Assembly (NCBI GenBank): GCA_905250075.1
Contig: CAJNOP010000171.1
Coordinates: forward strand, 194,856-258,855
From: Rotaria sp. Silwood1
Taxonomy: Eukaryota > Rotifera > Eurotatoria > Philodinida > Philodinidae
Reading direction: 5' to 3'
Length of the DNA: 64,000 nucleotides
Of the stretch, positions 12,704-25,068 are shown one piece after another. The notes beneath the pieces are model-generated. The model made no database searches. It was not told where the DNA came from and saw only the letters and a list, made by a program, of their open reading frames with translations. The position numbers and the translations under genes were made by a program. Numbering within the stretch: position 1 is the first letter of the stretch; the number at the start of each line of letters is the position of its first letter.

Positions 12704-13489
12704 TTATTCATCATTATTCAATATATGTACATTATGTGACAGAATATTGAGTATTTCACATAATTCTAGAAAAAGAATCGTATCAACATGAACAGGTACA
12801 AGTGTTGTAGATCGAAAAGTATCAGTGTCTATTTGAGTCGATATCATTCCCATACTTTCTATTTGTAATATCATTTGATGAAGACTTTTCATTAATTAAT
12901 TTCGATGTGGTTCATTCAAATAATGATTTGGTATTTTACAACGATGAATCTATAGAAAATAATGTCAAATGAATTAGTCTCAATCATTTAATGTATATAC
13001 TTGTTCATAACAACAAAAACCTTTCAATAAACAGTTCACAATGATTTTTCAACATTTCGATATTTTATGTTCATTAAGATTTTCAACTGAAACGAATTGT
13101 TCGTGATAATATTCACATTTTGGATTTCGATGAATTTGATCGAGATGTTCCTTTAGAAGAAAAGAATCTAACGCTCAGAAAAAAGATGACTATAAAATAC
13201 TTTACTTGGTAATTTGGTAATATTCCAACCCAATGAAACAAATAACATGCGATAGGTAATGATTGCATGTCCATGTTAAAACCTCGATCAATCATCATCT
13301 GAAAACAGCGGACATTGATATTACACGGAAATAAAATGAATATTTTACTTGGTATTGTGATGTTTTTGTTAAATATTGTGGACATTTGATTATCGTTCTT
13401 AAAACAATAATAAACAATGTATGAATAATTTTAATAATGAAACTTTTACCTATGTTGGAATTCATGACATGATTGACATTGTCGATCAC
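12704..13489 (-). pseudogene. TRAF-like protein pseudogene (first copy)
   Basis: Minus-strand exons resemble those of the better TRAF gene at 17802-19373. 13449-13489 shows a RING-like C-x-S-C-H-E-F cluster. About 13200-13310 ends W-V-G-I-L-P-N-Y-Q at a GTAAAG donor. About 13085-13143 starts E-H-L-D-Q after a CTAAAG acceptor. 12704-12960 contains N-H-Y-L-N-E before an in-frame TAA. The zinc-finger cysteine pair C-S-F-C of the good copy is A-C-Y-L here, so one metal ligand is missing. TRAF-type fingers with a coiled coil and MATH domain act as adaptors or E3 ligases downstream of receptors. The stop codons and the lost ligand argue for a relic. It follows the hAT element within 500 bp. Confidence 0.6.
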
Positions 13490-16120
13490 TACAACAAGTT
13501 AGGTGAATTGGGTCTTGTAATATAAATGGAAGTATTGAAGAAACTTTTACTCTATTTTTTAATATTTCATAAACTTTCAAATAGTAGCATGATAATTAAA
13601 CTTCGATAAGAGCTGTATGTAAGGAAAAATTGCTAGAAGATGGAAGGCCGCGGTTTTTTTTTCATTGAAAATAGGAAAAACAAGGCATAGGCGAGAGAGA
13701 ATGCTTATTTTTTCGGTTGATAAAGCTACACCTACTACCCATCAATCTCATTCACACGTACACCTACATCTCACTCACCTAACATCCATACTCTCATATC
13801 CATACCTCTACATATTTTTGTTCAACGGCAAAAGCAACGACTTTTAGCATAAAAACAAAGTGAACACCCATAAGAGGTCGTGGATGTGGGAGAGGTTAAA
13901 AGTCTTTGAAGCGACAATCTGCACTAACACACAAACAACCACGTTGACATTCATCTCACACTCATGCTTCTTCTGAGGTAAAAAAACGAAAATATGTTAC
14001 TACGATTCTAAGACAAAAAACAAAATTTCATAATTTATTTTCCTGTTTATGTATGAAGATAATATAGTCCGATCGATATATGTTTTTTTACCTTATTTTA
14101 CTCTGATATAAACATTTAAAGGATTTAGTTGATCAGATAGCCTTCAATAAAAATGTCAAGAAACATTCGTTTTGTAATTTCAATCGATCTCTCTTAATAG
14201 ATGGACGGTTCAAACATTGTCGAATTCGTATGCATTGAGTAAACTCAAATATTACAAAGACATGTCTCAGTTCAATTATTTCTTCACGACTGAAATTAAA
14301 ATAATAATAAATGATAAACCATTGATCACAGATATTTGTAATCATACTTATCTGTTCTTTATTTTTTAACTGAAAATTTGAAAGAAAAAGAAAAACAAAT
14401 TTATTTTTTCTGAATCTTTTGTTGATGAGAGAATCATAATCGTTGTGACAATGTCGATATACTAGGATTGAATAGATCTAATAAAATGAAATGTCTTTTT
14501 TATTTCATTTCAAAAGCTTTTGACTATAATTCTAATTTGAATAAGTATAAAAAACTTTTTACTGTTTGATTGTATTCTCTTTCTATGCTCTAATTGAAGT
14601 CATGACGCACGTTGTTGGCGTCAAATATTATTGACAACGATAAATCATGTTTTCTGTTTGATTTCTTTCTTATTCTTCTATTTAATGATGCAGGACATAA
14701 AAACAAAGACCAAACATTTTTATTTGGGCAGTTGAGGTCAGATTCTTGGAGACTTATGATGTTTTGTAGAAAAAAAAGTAAAACCAACTTACTTTATATA
14801 TCAATGAATACCCAATCATGTGTACACTAGACCTCTATCAATGTTCATTAATGCATTCAACATTAAATATAAAAGTCAAAACATTATTGAGAACAAAGAT
14901 TTTCAACACAAAATATAAAATCATCGTGTATGTGTTCACAACTCCGAGTAAGGTGTTTCAAAGAAATGAAACAATAATTCTGAAAATGATTGAAATAGTT
15001 CTCTCGTTTTCATATACATAAAGAAATATATTTCTAAACTGAGTAATTTTCGGTTTTCAAGAATCGAGTTTTCTATAGTAAAAATGTTTTTTCGGGAAAA
15101 ATCTTTGACATAGGTCTTGATTGTAGGAAGTAGATCGAGATATACGGCTAAAAAGAAATCTTTTTCTATTTTTTAACGAACGTTTAGGCTATGTTGCTTT
15201 TATAGAAAAATTACACTTCGATGATACAGTGACACACATGTTCAGTACAGTATACTTGTCAAGGGAAATGTACTTCAGAAAAAGTATAACAACGAACGAG
15301 TCATTATTCAGAGACAGAACTGTTGCTAACCGATAACCAATGGCAAACATCTTTCATTCAAATCTTAAAATACGTGAACTTCTGACTTAACAAAAGATAC
15401 ACGACGAATGTCAAATTTTGAATAGATTTTGATTCTTGCTTTGGTTTTTTCTTTGGTTCAGCATTGTTCACACAATTATAGAGTAACAAAAGACCAGTGA
15501 AAGAAACTGTCAATATTCCAATCAATTGTGACTAAGAAATGTTGAGCAACATTACACGTTCACGTGTGACATATTAGTTGGATTGATTTTTAGATTGTTC
15601 TTGATTAAATTGGGTAGATGTAAGAATGAGGTGTTGATTTGGATAGTAGACGTGGATGTTTGGATGTTCTCTTCATATCCACATATATCCTGATTGAAAA
15701 CGAGAGTTTCTCTAGAAAAATTTTGAAGTCTCTTTGAAATTTTTTTTCTTCAGACATGTGCCTCCTTATTTTACGTACTTAATCTATGGTAAAAAATCTC
15801 AGCCTGATTCGTTGTCCTCTCATCGAGAATTAGAAATGATGTAAAAAGAAATCTTTACTTTAAATGTTTATGACAATAGTGTATTTCAGGAAATCACTGA
15901 AGTCGACTATAGTTTTGATGAACATAACATCATTTAGGACATAAAAATTTTCTTTGTTACTGAATCATTGTTAATAGAACAAAGTTCGAAATGTCACTAA
16001 AGATATTTTAGATTCATTGTATAAATAAAACTTCATTTTATAATTGAATACAAGTTTAAGGAAACTTATCATGATCACCTCACCTAAGAAAAGAAAAAAT
16101 CGATACACATGTGTACCTCT
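13490..16120. other. Intergenic, degenerate hairpin copies
   Basis: No supported gene. C-rich then G-rich tracts near 13735-13900 and a degraded hairpin with a TTCTCTTC loop at 15611-15691 look like old members of the telomere-like hairpin family. The short frames at 14133-14345 and 14590-15021 have no recognisable domain. Confidence 0.4.
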
Positions 16121-16129
16121 ACCAGTTGC

Positions 16130-17050
16130 ATTATTATCTAAGTACAGATGAACCCTTATTGTATAGCTGACTCGAGATCAATAAAATAGAGACGAATTCA
16201 TCAAGGTTTGTTGTTCTGAACATGCATTAATTAGAAATCAAAGAAAGAAATCATGCTACAAAGATATCGGATGATTCCATGTTACGAATAATTCATTTCG
16301 TCAAAGCATCCATTTATTATTTATTTATATAATGATTTTTATCAATTGTACTAATTATTTCTTGAAAACAAATGGTTCAAAGCACTTGAACTTACTTATT
16401 TTCTCTTTACAACTTGTAATTTTTCAGGCAAACACTTCATCAGATGAAATACAACGTATTTCATTGATCTTTTTTTTCAAGACTGATAAATCATCTATAA
16501 TAAAATCTTATTCGTTTATTTGTATGTTCAAAAAGCGAATACTTTTTGCACAACTAATTTAACTTGCGAAAACCCTGTTGTGACTCTTAAAATACTCCTT
16601 AAAAATGGAAGTCATTCCCTTTTTCGATGTTTTTCATGCTTAGTCCATTTCTGTGTCCTATTCGACAAACTATTTTATATGACACGTAACAATGAGATGC
16701 AGCAGAACTAAAAATTTCACTAGTTATTAATTGAGGAAAATCAGTATCAATTTGAATCGATCTCATATTCACCATATCATTTGTGATTTGATTAAATAAA
16801 GAACTTGACGTAACGACGATTGTTGTTGTTTACTCAAATAATGATCCGATATATCAGAACGAAGACCGTCAAGACAAATAGGTTCAAATAAAATCAATTT
16901 CAAATAACGTATATTCATATTTGTTTATTATAATCAAAGTCTTATATCAAACAGTCTGTAGTCTTTTTTCGATGATGACTCAAATAGGTGAGAATTTCTG
17001 TAAATGTATTTCGATGTTCTAACCATGATTACTATTTGAGTGTTTCCACA
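16130..17050 (-). pseudogene. TRAF-like relic (second copy, strongly decayed)
   Basis: On the minus strand, 16750-16870 reads D-H-Y-L-S-K-Q-Q-Q-S-S-L-R-Q, matching the D-H-Y-L-T-E-Q-H-Q segment of the TRAF gene at 17802-19373. Near 16140-16235 the sequence resembles, at DNA level, the start of that gene's last (MATH) exon. Frames are interrupted by several stops. It is most likely an old tandem duplicate. The call rests on short collinear matches in the expected order and is tentative. Confidence 0.35.
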
Positions 17051-17801
17051 TTCATTCAGAAAAAGCACCAGAAACGTAAAGATGCTTAAAAAAGTAAGTA
17101 GTTCATCTCAAGAACGTCAAAAGAAAATTCCTCTGCAATATTTTGATGTGTTTTGCAGATAAAAATAACTTTTCATTCCGTGATATTTGTACAAAATATT
17201 GAGAGAAAACTTTTTGAACGTTTTGAATATATAAAAGTTTTTGTTTTCAAAGTGTCTCCATGTATCTCTAGGATCACGAAATAGTAGTGCTTATCGTTTA
17301 TGGCTGCTCTTTTTGCGTGGAAAACATTTACGTACAAAATTGATATATCTGTCAACAATATGACACATTTACGTTTACATCATTAACTGTTAAGAATAAA
17401 AAAGAAAATTTTATCAAAAATCCAAATAGACCTTGAATTTTTTTCAGACAAGAAGTTTACACTTCTTGCTCCGAAGTGTATTTTTGTCCTCAAATGAAAT
17501 CGGAAAAATAAGATCTATTTATTAATGTTTCAGAGATTTTCGATAAAACTATCTGGATAATGATTCCTTAAAATAATTTTTCTTCCAGTACATTTTTTTT
17601 CAGTTATCAGACAACGAAATAATTCCACTTTATACGAAAGATCGATAAGCTCTACTTGATTATCAAACAATAGAAAAATCATAAAGGAATGCTTGATTTA
17701 TATATTAAATTGTAAAAAATTTTATAAACTCAAAATAGAATACGCTTGATTATTGATTCAATACTTGGTATAAATTAAACGGTAGGTCATCTTTAAGATA
17801 T

Positions 17802-19373
17802 TTATAGTTGGCCCTCAGGTTCTAATTGTGCTCTTCTTTTCATTTCTTGCTGGATCATAGCTTGTTGAATATGCGTTGGTAGACCAGGATTGAGACTTAA
17901 TGCATAGGGTAATAATGTTTTGAGTGTTTCTCCAAAATCAACCATAACTTTGATAAACATTGTGTCGTCTCGTACATATGGACTTCCTTCCTCTTGAATT
18001 GCCTCCAACAGGAAAAATTTCGGGATGCCACTGGCTATATGCATATTCGATCGAGGTCGTTGAAAACTACTTGACTTACTATCTGGTCGAAATGAATTAA
18101 TAATATGTCGTTGTGCAGGTGTTTGATCATATAAACAAAATGTGACTGTATAGTTAAATGGAAATTTGAGAATTGGATCGTATTCACCTCGCATCAGCAC
18201 AAAAAAGAGTGACATATATGTACGGCGAGCGTCTCGATAACCATTTAAACACAAACAAGATCCCATTTTGTAGCCACTTGGAGATGAATAAAATAGAGGC
18301 GAATAAATGAATGTTTGTCTTTCAGACTGTGCATCAACTAAAAATTAAACAAAAAAAATACCTTAAGAAGAGCAGAAGAAAATATAAAGGACTTTAAGAG
18401 CTCGACAATATTGATCAGTCATTATATCAACAGATTACTCCGAGAGTGTGTTCGAGAATAAGTATATAATATATTGAACACAATACTTATTCGTATACGT
18501 AGCATTTATTGGTTTTAATAGAAACTGAACAGCATATTACTCTTTGATGGCCTTTTCAATAAGGTTTTCTATTTTTATCATTGAGGATAAGACTGATTGG
18601 TCAACTTACTAATTTTCTCATGCAAGTTTGTAATTCTCCAAATCAATGTTCCATCATATGAAACACATTGCAAATCATTGTTTTTTTCTTGCAATGATGA
18701 TAAGTCTTGGCTAAGAAGGTCTTGATTATGTTGTACTCCTTCCAAAAAAGGACTTGATTCTTCAACAGATAATTTGATTTTCGACAATTCTTCTGTCAAT
18801 GTTGGAAGTGTCATTTGCATTTGAAGTGCTTCATTGGTTAGACGTTGTTCATCATTGGTCAATGTTTCGATGCCCCCCACTAAGATACTGAGCATTTCAT
18901 AGAGTTCTTCTACCTGAGTTGTTGTTCGAGGAAGATCAATATCTGCACCTCTGTTGTTTAGCTTTGATAACATTTGACGAACAACTTTGAGAACAGCATG
19001 TTGATGTTGCTCAGTTAAATAATGATCTTGTATTTTGGCACGAATAATCTAAAGAACATGGATTTTTCTTGTTGATTTCGTCTAGAGAATAATGCATACT
19101 CGTTCATTACAACCAAAATCTTTCAATCTACAGCCAACAATCAGTTGTTGATATTCGAAGACTTTGTGTTCATTGAATTCGTTAACTGAATTGAACTGTT
19201 TGCCACAATAATCACATTTGAGATTTGAATGTGATTGATAAAGATGTTCCTTTGAAACATCAAGGAAAGAACATTCAGGAATAAAATAAATATAAAATGA
19301 ATTACTTGATAGTTATTTAAGATACCATTCCACTGACAAAAAGAACAATCAATAGGCAGTGATTTCATTTCAT
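17802..19373 (-). CDS. TRAF-like protein with MATH domain (5' end lost in gap)
   Basis: Four minus-strand exons join cleanly: 19306-19373 (partial), 19100-19249, 18610-19048 and 17802-18337. Junctions are phase 0, 0 and 1, all GT-AG, with introns of 56, 51 and 272 bp. The order is TRAF-type zinc finger (C-S-F-C-Q-W, then C-D-Y-C-G-K-Q-F), a second finger part (G-C-N-E-R), D-H-Y-L-T-E-Q-H-Q, a predicted coiled coil in the third exon, then a MATH/TRAF-C domain. That domain starts D-G-T-L-I-W-R-I and continues to the conserved F-R-P-D and F-I-K-V-M-V-D-F motifs. MATH domains bind receptor tails. The protein would act as a cytosolic signalling adaptor or ubiquitin ligase. A RING finger is expected upstream but falls in the N gap. 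No internal stop or shift was seen. Confidence 0.85.
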
Positions 19374-19473
19374 NNNNNNNNNNNNNNNNNNNNNNNNNNN
19401 NNNNNNNNNNNNNNNNNNNNNNNNNNNNNNNNNNNNNNNNNNNNNNNNNNNNNNNNNNNNNNNNNNNNNNNNN
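19374..19473. other. Assembly gap of 100 N
   Basis: Exactly 100 N, the conventional size for a gap of unknown length. The left side is a TRAF zinc-finger exon and the right side an ABC-transporter nucleotide-binding domain, both on the minus strand. Sequence from two unrelated genes is missing here, or two contigs were joined wrongly. Confidence 0.98.
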
Positions 19474-20729
19474 TAGTGCAACTTTTTGGCCAGGTGCAAT
19501 TGAAAAGGAAATATTAGTAAATATTTGTTGTTCAGGTCGAATTAGATATGTACGTGAGACATTATCAAAATAAATACTTCCATCAAAATTATTTAGTTCA
19601 ATAGAACAATTTTCATTGGATGTTGAAGGAATTTTTGGTTGACGATCAAGTAAATCAAATATTCTTTTTACTTGCACCAACTGTTTACATAAATTCTAGA
19701 GGATAAATTGAGAAAATAAGAGATTATTTTTATTTCATCATAATAATTGAATATTTATTGCCATAGAGTGAAGCAAGATAAGCAAAAGCAACAGCAACTT
19801 GTATCAAATACAAAAGAAATGATGATAGAATACTAGTTGATAATTTTTTATCATGAACTAATTTGGCACCATACCTAAAATTACAAACTCTCAGACTTTA
19901 TTTACATAACATCAAAGTCTTTAAAAAAACAGAGCTGAGTATATATCAACATACAGAACGTCCGAATCGTTTTTCTTTCATATTATCAAATATGTTTTAT
20001 AGTTTAAAAACAAAGTAATAATACAGATCATTTTCACTAAGATTACCAGTTTTCTTCTCAAATGTATATACAATGGATTCAAGTAAAGAACAAAAAAGAA
20101 AAATATAAATACAAGATAACATTGATGAAAAACAAGAACAAATTTAATAATAGCAAAAGTCAATGAACCGATAGCTATCAATAAGAGAGCCATGGTAAAT
20201 AGATATCGATTGAAAGGAAATGAAGAACGACCTATTGGTCTGTACAGACGAAGAATCACAAGTGTTTCCAGTTCAGTGAGTAGAATAATGAGAAGAATAA
20301 GTTTAAACATTGAAATAATCACAAGATCAAAGATAGATATAGTTAGATGAAAGTGAATGATATCATCGATCAGTAAATGAGTTCGACTACCTGAAACTCG
20401 GCAGAAACAGATGATATTTGTCATAGTATATTAATGATTCGAAAAGGAGTACCTGCAAGCCAAATGATTAGTAATAAGAAAAATTCTAGGAAAACAAATG
20501 CACGAAGAATATTACTGAGACGAAAATGAGAGAACAATGGAATGAGAATAGTATTATGAATGGACGAATTTGAATTGTTGATGCTGGTATTTTGAGCATT
20601 ATCATCCAATAGCAAAGGATTTTCATCCTCGATCAATGTTATATCAATAATTGCTGCATCATCAACACTATGTGAAGTCATATTTAGAATAAACAGTAGA
20701 TGGATGATGAAAAACATGTTGATAAACAC
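19474..20729 (-). pseudogene. ABCB-type half transporter, 3' truncated and internally shortened
   Basis: Minus strand. Exon 20454-20729 (the ATG at 20681 is also possible) and exon from 20390 down to about 19980 encode a membrane N-terminal region with at least four hydrophobic segments (L-R-L-Y-R-P-I-G-R between two of them). They are separated by a 63-bp GT-AG intron. Near 19880-19750 comes the last core membrane helix (Y-G-A-K-L-V, V-A-F-A-Y-L-A-S-L-Y-G). At 19474-19697 comes the start of a nucleotide-binding domain (R-I-F-D-L-L-D-R-Q-P-K-I-P, then I-A-P-G-Q-K-V-A-L, just before Walker A). About 200 residues of the usual six-helix core are missing between the N-terminal part and that last helix, and no room is left for them. 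The rest of the NBD is lost in the gap. It is either a pseudogene or an assembly artefact. Family members pump peptides or lipids across organelle or plasma membranes. Confidence 0.65.
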
Positions 20730-21391
20730 CGTGATTGCATTAATAGTAATGAATAAGCAATTTTCTTTTTCTTTTTGAAGGATGGTAGCAACTAATTTAG
20801 AAAAGAAACAAGGTCATCCGTTGATTGCTTGATTTGCTCAGCCAATCAAGAAACAGCATACGTTGTACTAATGGAGATCAACTAGTGAAATGAGAAGACA
20901 CTGTCAGTCTTAGTAGTCAATATAAAGTTTTGCTTGGTTAACAAAGACAGATAAGAAAGAATTGGACTCTATTACGTTTTCCATTACACACTGGTATTCT
21001 TAATTAATCAATCCATGTATGAATCACATTCGAGTCCCTAAGCGAACACCAAAGAGAAACTTATATATTGATCTACTTGCTAATATCATTTTGGATGTGG
21101 GTGTGGCTGTAGATGAAATGAAGATCCACGCCCACACCCACATCTCTGAAACAAGTTTTGTTTTTCAATCGCTATTTTCAATAAAACTGATTTCATAAAA
21201 AGGGCAAATAAGACTTCAAAAAGGATGAATTTCAGTAAATGTTGATGTGCAGCAGCAGTTAAAATAAACATTGGTTGGACTGCTAATAAATCTGCAGGTG
21301 TTTTTTAATGCATTGAATAACTTTCCTTTAACTTGATGTTTTTCAATATCTCCATACACACATTGAAGTTAGACAAACATTCGTTCGAGAG
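20730..21391. other. Intergenic with telomere-like hairpin
   Basis: No gene recognised. A short, nearly perfect hairpin with GGATGTGGGTGTGG and CCACGCCCACACCCACATC arms lies at 21093-21143. Confidence 0.5.
21093..21143. repeat. Telomere-like hairpin (copy e)
   Basis: The left arm GATGTGGGTGTGG pairs with CCACGCCCACACCCACATC across a short A/G-rich loop containing GAAGAT. It is one of the best-preserved copies. Confidence 0.65.
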
Positions 21392-22475
21392 ATGAATAAA
21401 TCTGACGATTTACTACTATGTACCGTACTATTAATATTGTTTCGAGATCCAGTTTTAGCTGAAGATGATCATACATACGAAAGACAAGCAATTCTAGAAT
21501 GAATTAAAACAATGGTCGAAGTCCCATAACTGTGCAACCATTGTCAATAGAACATTTATATCCAAATTATGCTATTGAGAAAGTAGTTGATATTTTTGAA
21601 AAATCATTGAAGAATAAAAATTGTCGATACAAACTTAATATTCATGTCAAAAAGAAATTCGGACGACCATTATTTTAATCATTTGGAAAACTATTTTTTA
21701 TGCAGAGTAGTTACAAAAAAATGATAATGATCCAGAAATAATGTTCTTAAAAATTGATGATGCTCGTGTCAAAAAAAAGAAGCATCATTCTATATTTGAT
21801 TTTAGTCATCATCTACATATTGTTAGACCATATGGATTAATGTACGCAGAAAATGATGATGATGATAATGAAAGTATGCTATTATAAGAACATGCACCTA
21901 TTGAAAGTCTATGTGATTTATTGCAAGCACGAAGAAAAGCATCAAATGAAAAATTTCTTATGGAAATGGTTTTACAAATTCTTCATGCCTTGATCTTTTT
22001 AGCATATAATAATATCGTTCATGCTGTTTTAGCATGTCTCAATGTTTTACTTTTTCGTAGTGATGAAAATAATCGAAGAAATAATGTCGTCAAAATAATT
22101 AATTTTGGTCTTAGTCGACATCGTCAACTATATTTCTCAGCACCAAATGCATCAAAAAGTATTTTAAATATCATTCCTGTATGATATGTGGCACCAGAAA
22201 TACTTTCGACGAATGCAAAACCAGAGATTTATAAAGAAGGGTGAGATGTTTATTTAATGTGTTTGTATTTGAGAGGCCTATTCTTGAGGTGTTATTGTTC
22301 GTGAGCAAAAATTAGTAACGATAACAATGTTGTTCGCCGTGTTGTTAATGCTGAGCTATTACCAAAATCTTCCAATTGTAGTGAGTCATATTGATCAATT
22401 ATTTGTAGAACGTAGTCAAAAACACCCCAATATTGATCAACATTTGCTGAATTAAAACATTTTTTAACTAAATTA
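21392..22475 (+). pseudogene. U-box plus protein kinase fusion pseudogene
   Basis: From the ATG at 21392 a U-box is readable: L-F-R-D-P-V-L-A-E-D-D-H-T-Y-E-R-Q-A-I-L-E, with TGA where the conserved tryptophan should be, then a frame shift and a stop. From about 21700 a kinase-like domain follows. It has I-V-H-A-V-L-A-C-L-N-V-L-L-F where catalytic loops read H-R-D-L-A-x-x-N, I-N-F-G-L-S-R in place of D-F-G, and V-A-P-E-I-L for the A-P-E motif. Then come W-to-stop changes and a C-lobe end with V-N-A-E-L-L-P-K. At least five in-frame stops and the loss of the catalytic H-R-D and D-F-G aspartates make it inactive. An intact relative would combine E2 recruitment with a kinase fold of tyrosine-kinase-like type. 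A further open stretch at 22660-22860 could be its last exon. Confidence 0.7.
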
Positions 22476-22489
22476 AACTAGGAAACAAC

Positions 22490-23670
22490 ATCTGAACCAG
22501 TAAATAGAAGTATTAATTGTATTTTATTGAGAATATTCTTCAAAATCTATACTAACATTAAAAATATTCCCTTTAATCTTTCAGCTGAGTTTCCAAACAA
22601 CATGTTTCTTTGATATATTAAACTGATCATAAGAATGTAAAAATTTCATCAAATCTAAAATTAAATCAATTATCTCAAGTTCAACCAAACGCATATTTTC
22701 CTTTGTATTCACTTGAATATCTTATAGATGGGAAGATTCATTTCGAAAAACGAATACTATCATTGGTTACTCCGTTACAGTCAGTACTGAAACAATGTTT
22801 ACCCAACAACAAAATAGTTAAGATAAAGCAGAGAAAGCTATTTAAATTTATCAATAACGGTTAAATTCAAGATTTATTTCTAGTGATAAAATATGCTTTG
22901 GAAAAGAACCGAAACAGAATCGGATAGATGTCTGACTTCTTACTAAAAAAACAATATTATTTTTTCATTTTTAAACATTCGAATCCAGTGAGAAATCATA
23001 AATGAAAACTCATGTTGCTTCTTTTTCTCTAATTTTGATCATAGAATTGCATTTATAGACTGTTCTCTTAACACATACAGGTTTTAAAACTAAAAAAAAG
23101 TGTATGAAATTGAAACCATTGTTCATTTATTGGAATATTTATGTTATAATTGCTTTTGCGTCATTATCATTATGAAGTAAATGTGTTACCGTTTATTAAC
23201 CTATGCTTCATGTATCAACTTGATTAGTATCTAACCTTTCATCTATTGAAGAATATGGGTATGTGAGTGAGCGGGAGTGGATAATTTGACTTCGTCTAGT
23301 CGTTTCTGCGTCTGCATCCATGCCCTTAACCGCGAAGTGTATTCCGCTCATCGTCTGAATTATAGCCATTGGATATAAATGCAGATGTACGTGGATGAGT
23401 CATCTCTTCACCCACAGAGCATCGCACATCCAGTGATGATACCGATCATACACCCACGTCCATTGGGGATTCACATCAATACTCACACATACACCCATAC
23501 ATTGCACACAGCAAAGTTTGTCTTTCTATTTCATTGCGAATGTGAAGGACGAAGCAAAAACAGATAGCGCGGAGGTATTAATGGCATGAATTATTCCTAG
23601 TGATTGCGTTGCACACTCGGTGGTGCCTTTAAATGCTAAGATACTATTACTTGGCTAACTAAGGTAGTCA
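22490..23670. other. Intergenic; possible kinase 3' exon and weak hairpins
   Basis: A plus-strand open stretch at about 22660-22860 is coding-like but not recognised. GT/CA-rich tracts at 23250-23510, with an ATCTCTTCACCCACA loop near 23400, look like degraded telomere-like hairpins. The short frame at 23379-23567 is a by-product of these. Confidence 0.35.
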
Positions 23671-23677
23671 TAGTGTA

Positions 23678-23914
23678 ATGGCAAGTATCAGCATGTTCGA
23701 TAATAATAATTTCTCGACATTCTTTGTTATTCAACTCGATTTCGACACTTACAATAGTGAGAGTAATCGAAATGTACAACAACAACTACGCAGTACAATA
23801 AACCAATTTTAAAACATTCGAAAATGCAACTGATAGTGAAGAACAAATTCAAAAATTGAATAGAAACAATCGAATTGTTCTTATTGTTCACGATAAATTA
23901 GCACAACCAGGCGT
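23678..23914 (+). pseudogene. Arginine ADP-ribosyltransferase N-terminal fragment
   Basis: The ATG at 23678 opens a frame with F-V-I-Q-L-D-F and Q-Q-Q-L-R-S-T-I-N-Q, then a stop. After a one-base shift near 23811 the reading continues F-E-N-A-T-D-S-E-E-Q-I and I-V-L-I-V-H-D-K-L. This is the same N-terminal domain that precedes the ADP-ribosyltransferase domain in the gene at 31089-34238 (there C-F-W-L-D, H-L-K-V-F-D and V-I-L-I-C-S-D-T-L). The homology stops at 23914, exactly where LTR-like sequence begins. The catalytic and TPR parts are absent. Confidence 0.6.
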
Positions 23915-24229
23915 ATGTGCCAATAATAAGGGCACAATCTATGTGCATCTTCTATTGGTTCATTAATGAGTCAACATTCGGTCACGATGCGGTTAGACGT
24001 TCTGACCTCATGACCGGTAGTAAGTGTCTACTCGCTCTGTTCTCTATGTATTATTTCCTCTCTGCTCTTTGTTTCCTGTCTCGTATATAAGTTTATGTTC
24101 TGTATGAAATGGACAGAATTGTTATGATGGAGTAGTGTAGTGAACATCGTACACTAAGGATAGCAGTAAAGTTACTTCTTCAGTTTCTCAAAGTTGATCA
24201 ACAACAAAATAAATACTGCAGTAGTAACA
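23915..24229 (+). mobile_element. Possible solo LTR
   Basis: A stretch of about 315 bp begins TGTGCC and ends TAACA. It contains a TATA-like TATATAAG at about 24085 preceded by a pyrimidine-rich tract, and AATAAA near its end. This is the layout of an LTR (U3, TATA, R/U5). It abruptly interrupts the ADP-ribosyltransferase fragment. No matching 5-bp duplication is visible at the edges and no internal retroelement sequence follows, so the call is tentative. Confidence 0.35.
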
Positions 24230-25068
24230 AAACACTTTATCCTTTCATTTTCGTTATAGTATGAAGGATGGGTGGGTATGATACGAATATGAGTGTCTCT
24301 TCTTCACTTATATCGAAACAGTTCGAGTATGACCTCTTCCCGAAGAAGGAGGCGAAATAAGCTGTTTCTATCTGTATCCGGTCGTTTCTTCTCATCGTCG
24401 CTAATCATAAACATAAAGTGATTAATCTTCTCTTGATGTACTCTGCTGTATCTTGCAATCAACAATAAAACAAAATAGCCATCTTCAATGTAAGATACTC
24501 ATTAAAAATTTCCTCGCAAAATTTTTCATAGAATCTTTTTTAAATGATGTCATCGATTTCATTATTCTCCAAAAATCTCAGGGTTGACACTCTGACTGTT
24601 CCTCCTTTTTATGTTCGAATTTACTGGCTCGAGATAAATATTCTATTTGTTGCTATATACAGATGTTTACAAAAGAACCATCAGGATTTTCAAGATCTTG
24701 ATCAGTAACTGGTTAGATAAAGAATCCAAAATTGCACGAATGTAGAAAGAAATGATTTTTATTAGATGTACGGCTCTAAAAGTAATACAATTAAGTTTTT
24801 TCTCAATTTATCTTATCTATGCTATGCGACATCTTATAAAGTAAAGTAAGAAAACAGATGACAAAATCCAACAACGCGACTATATTCTCATTTGCAACAA
24901 TATTGGATGTTTCTATTACATATGGCTTGATGAGTCATTATTTTATTTTGTTTTTCCCCAGTTTTCATACCCATATGCAATAACAGTCGGCATAGGGTTG
25001 TTCTGTTTTTTGTCATATAAATACCATGTCTTTTTTAAACATTCTAAGAAGTTTTTCTTCACAGCATA
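24230..25068. other. Upstream region of the E2-like gene
   Basis: No gene recognised. A degraded GT-rich hairpin lies at 24266-24314. The last 60 bp before the E2-like start are T-rich. No clear promoter element was identified. Confidence 0.4.
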
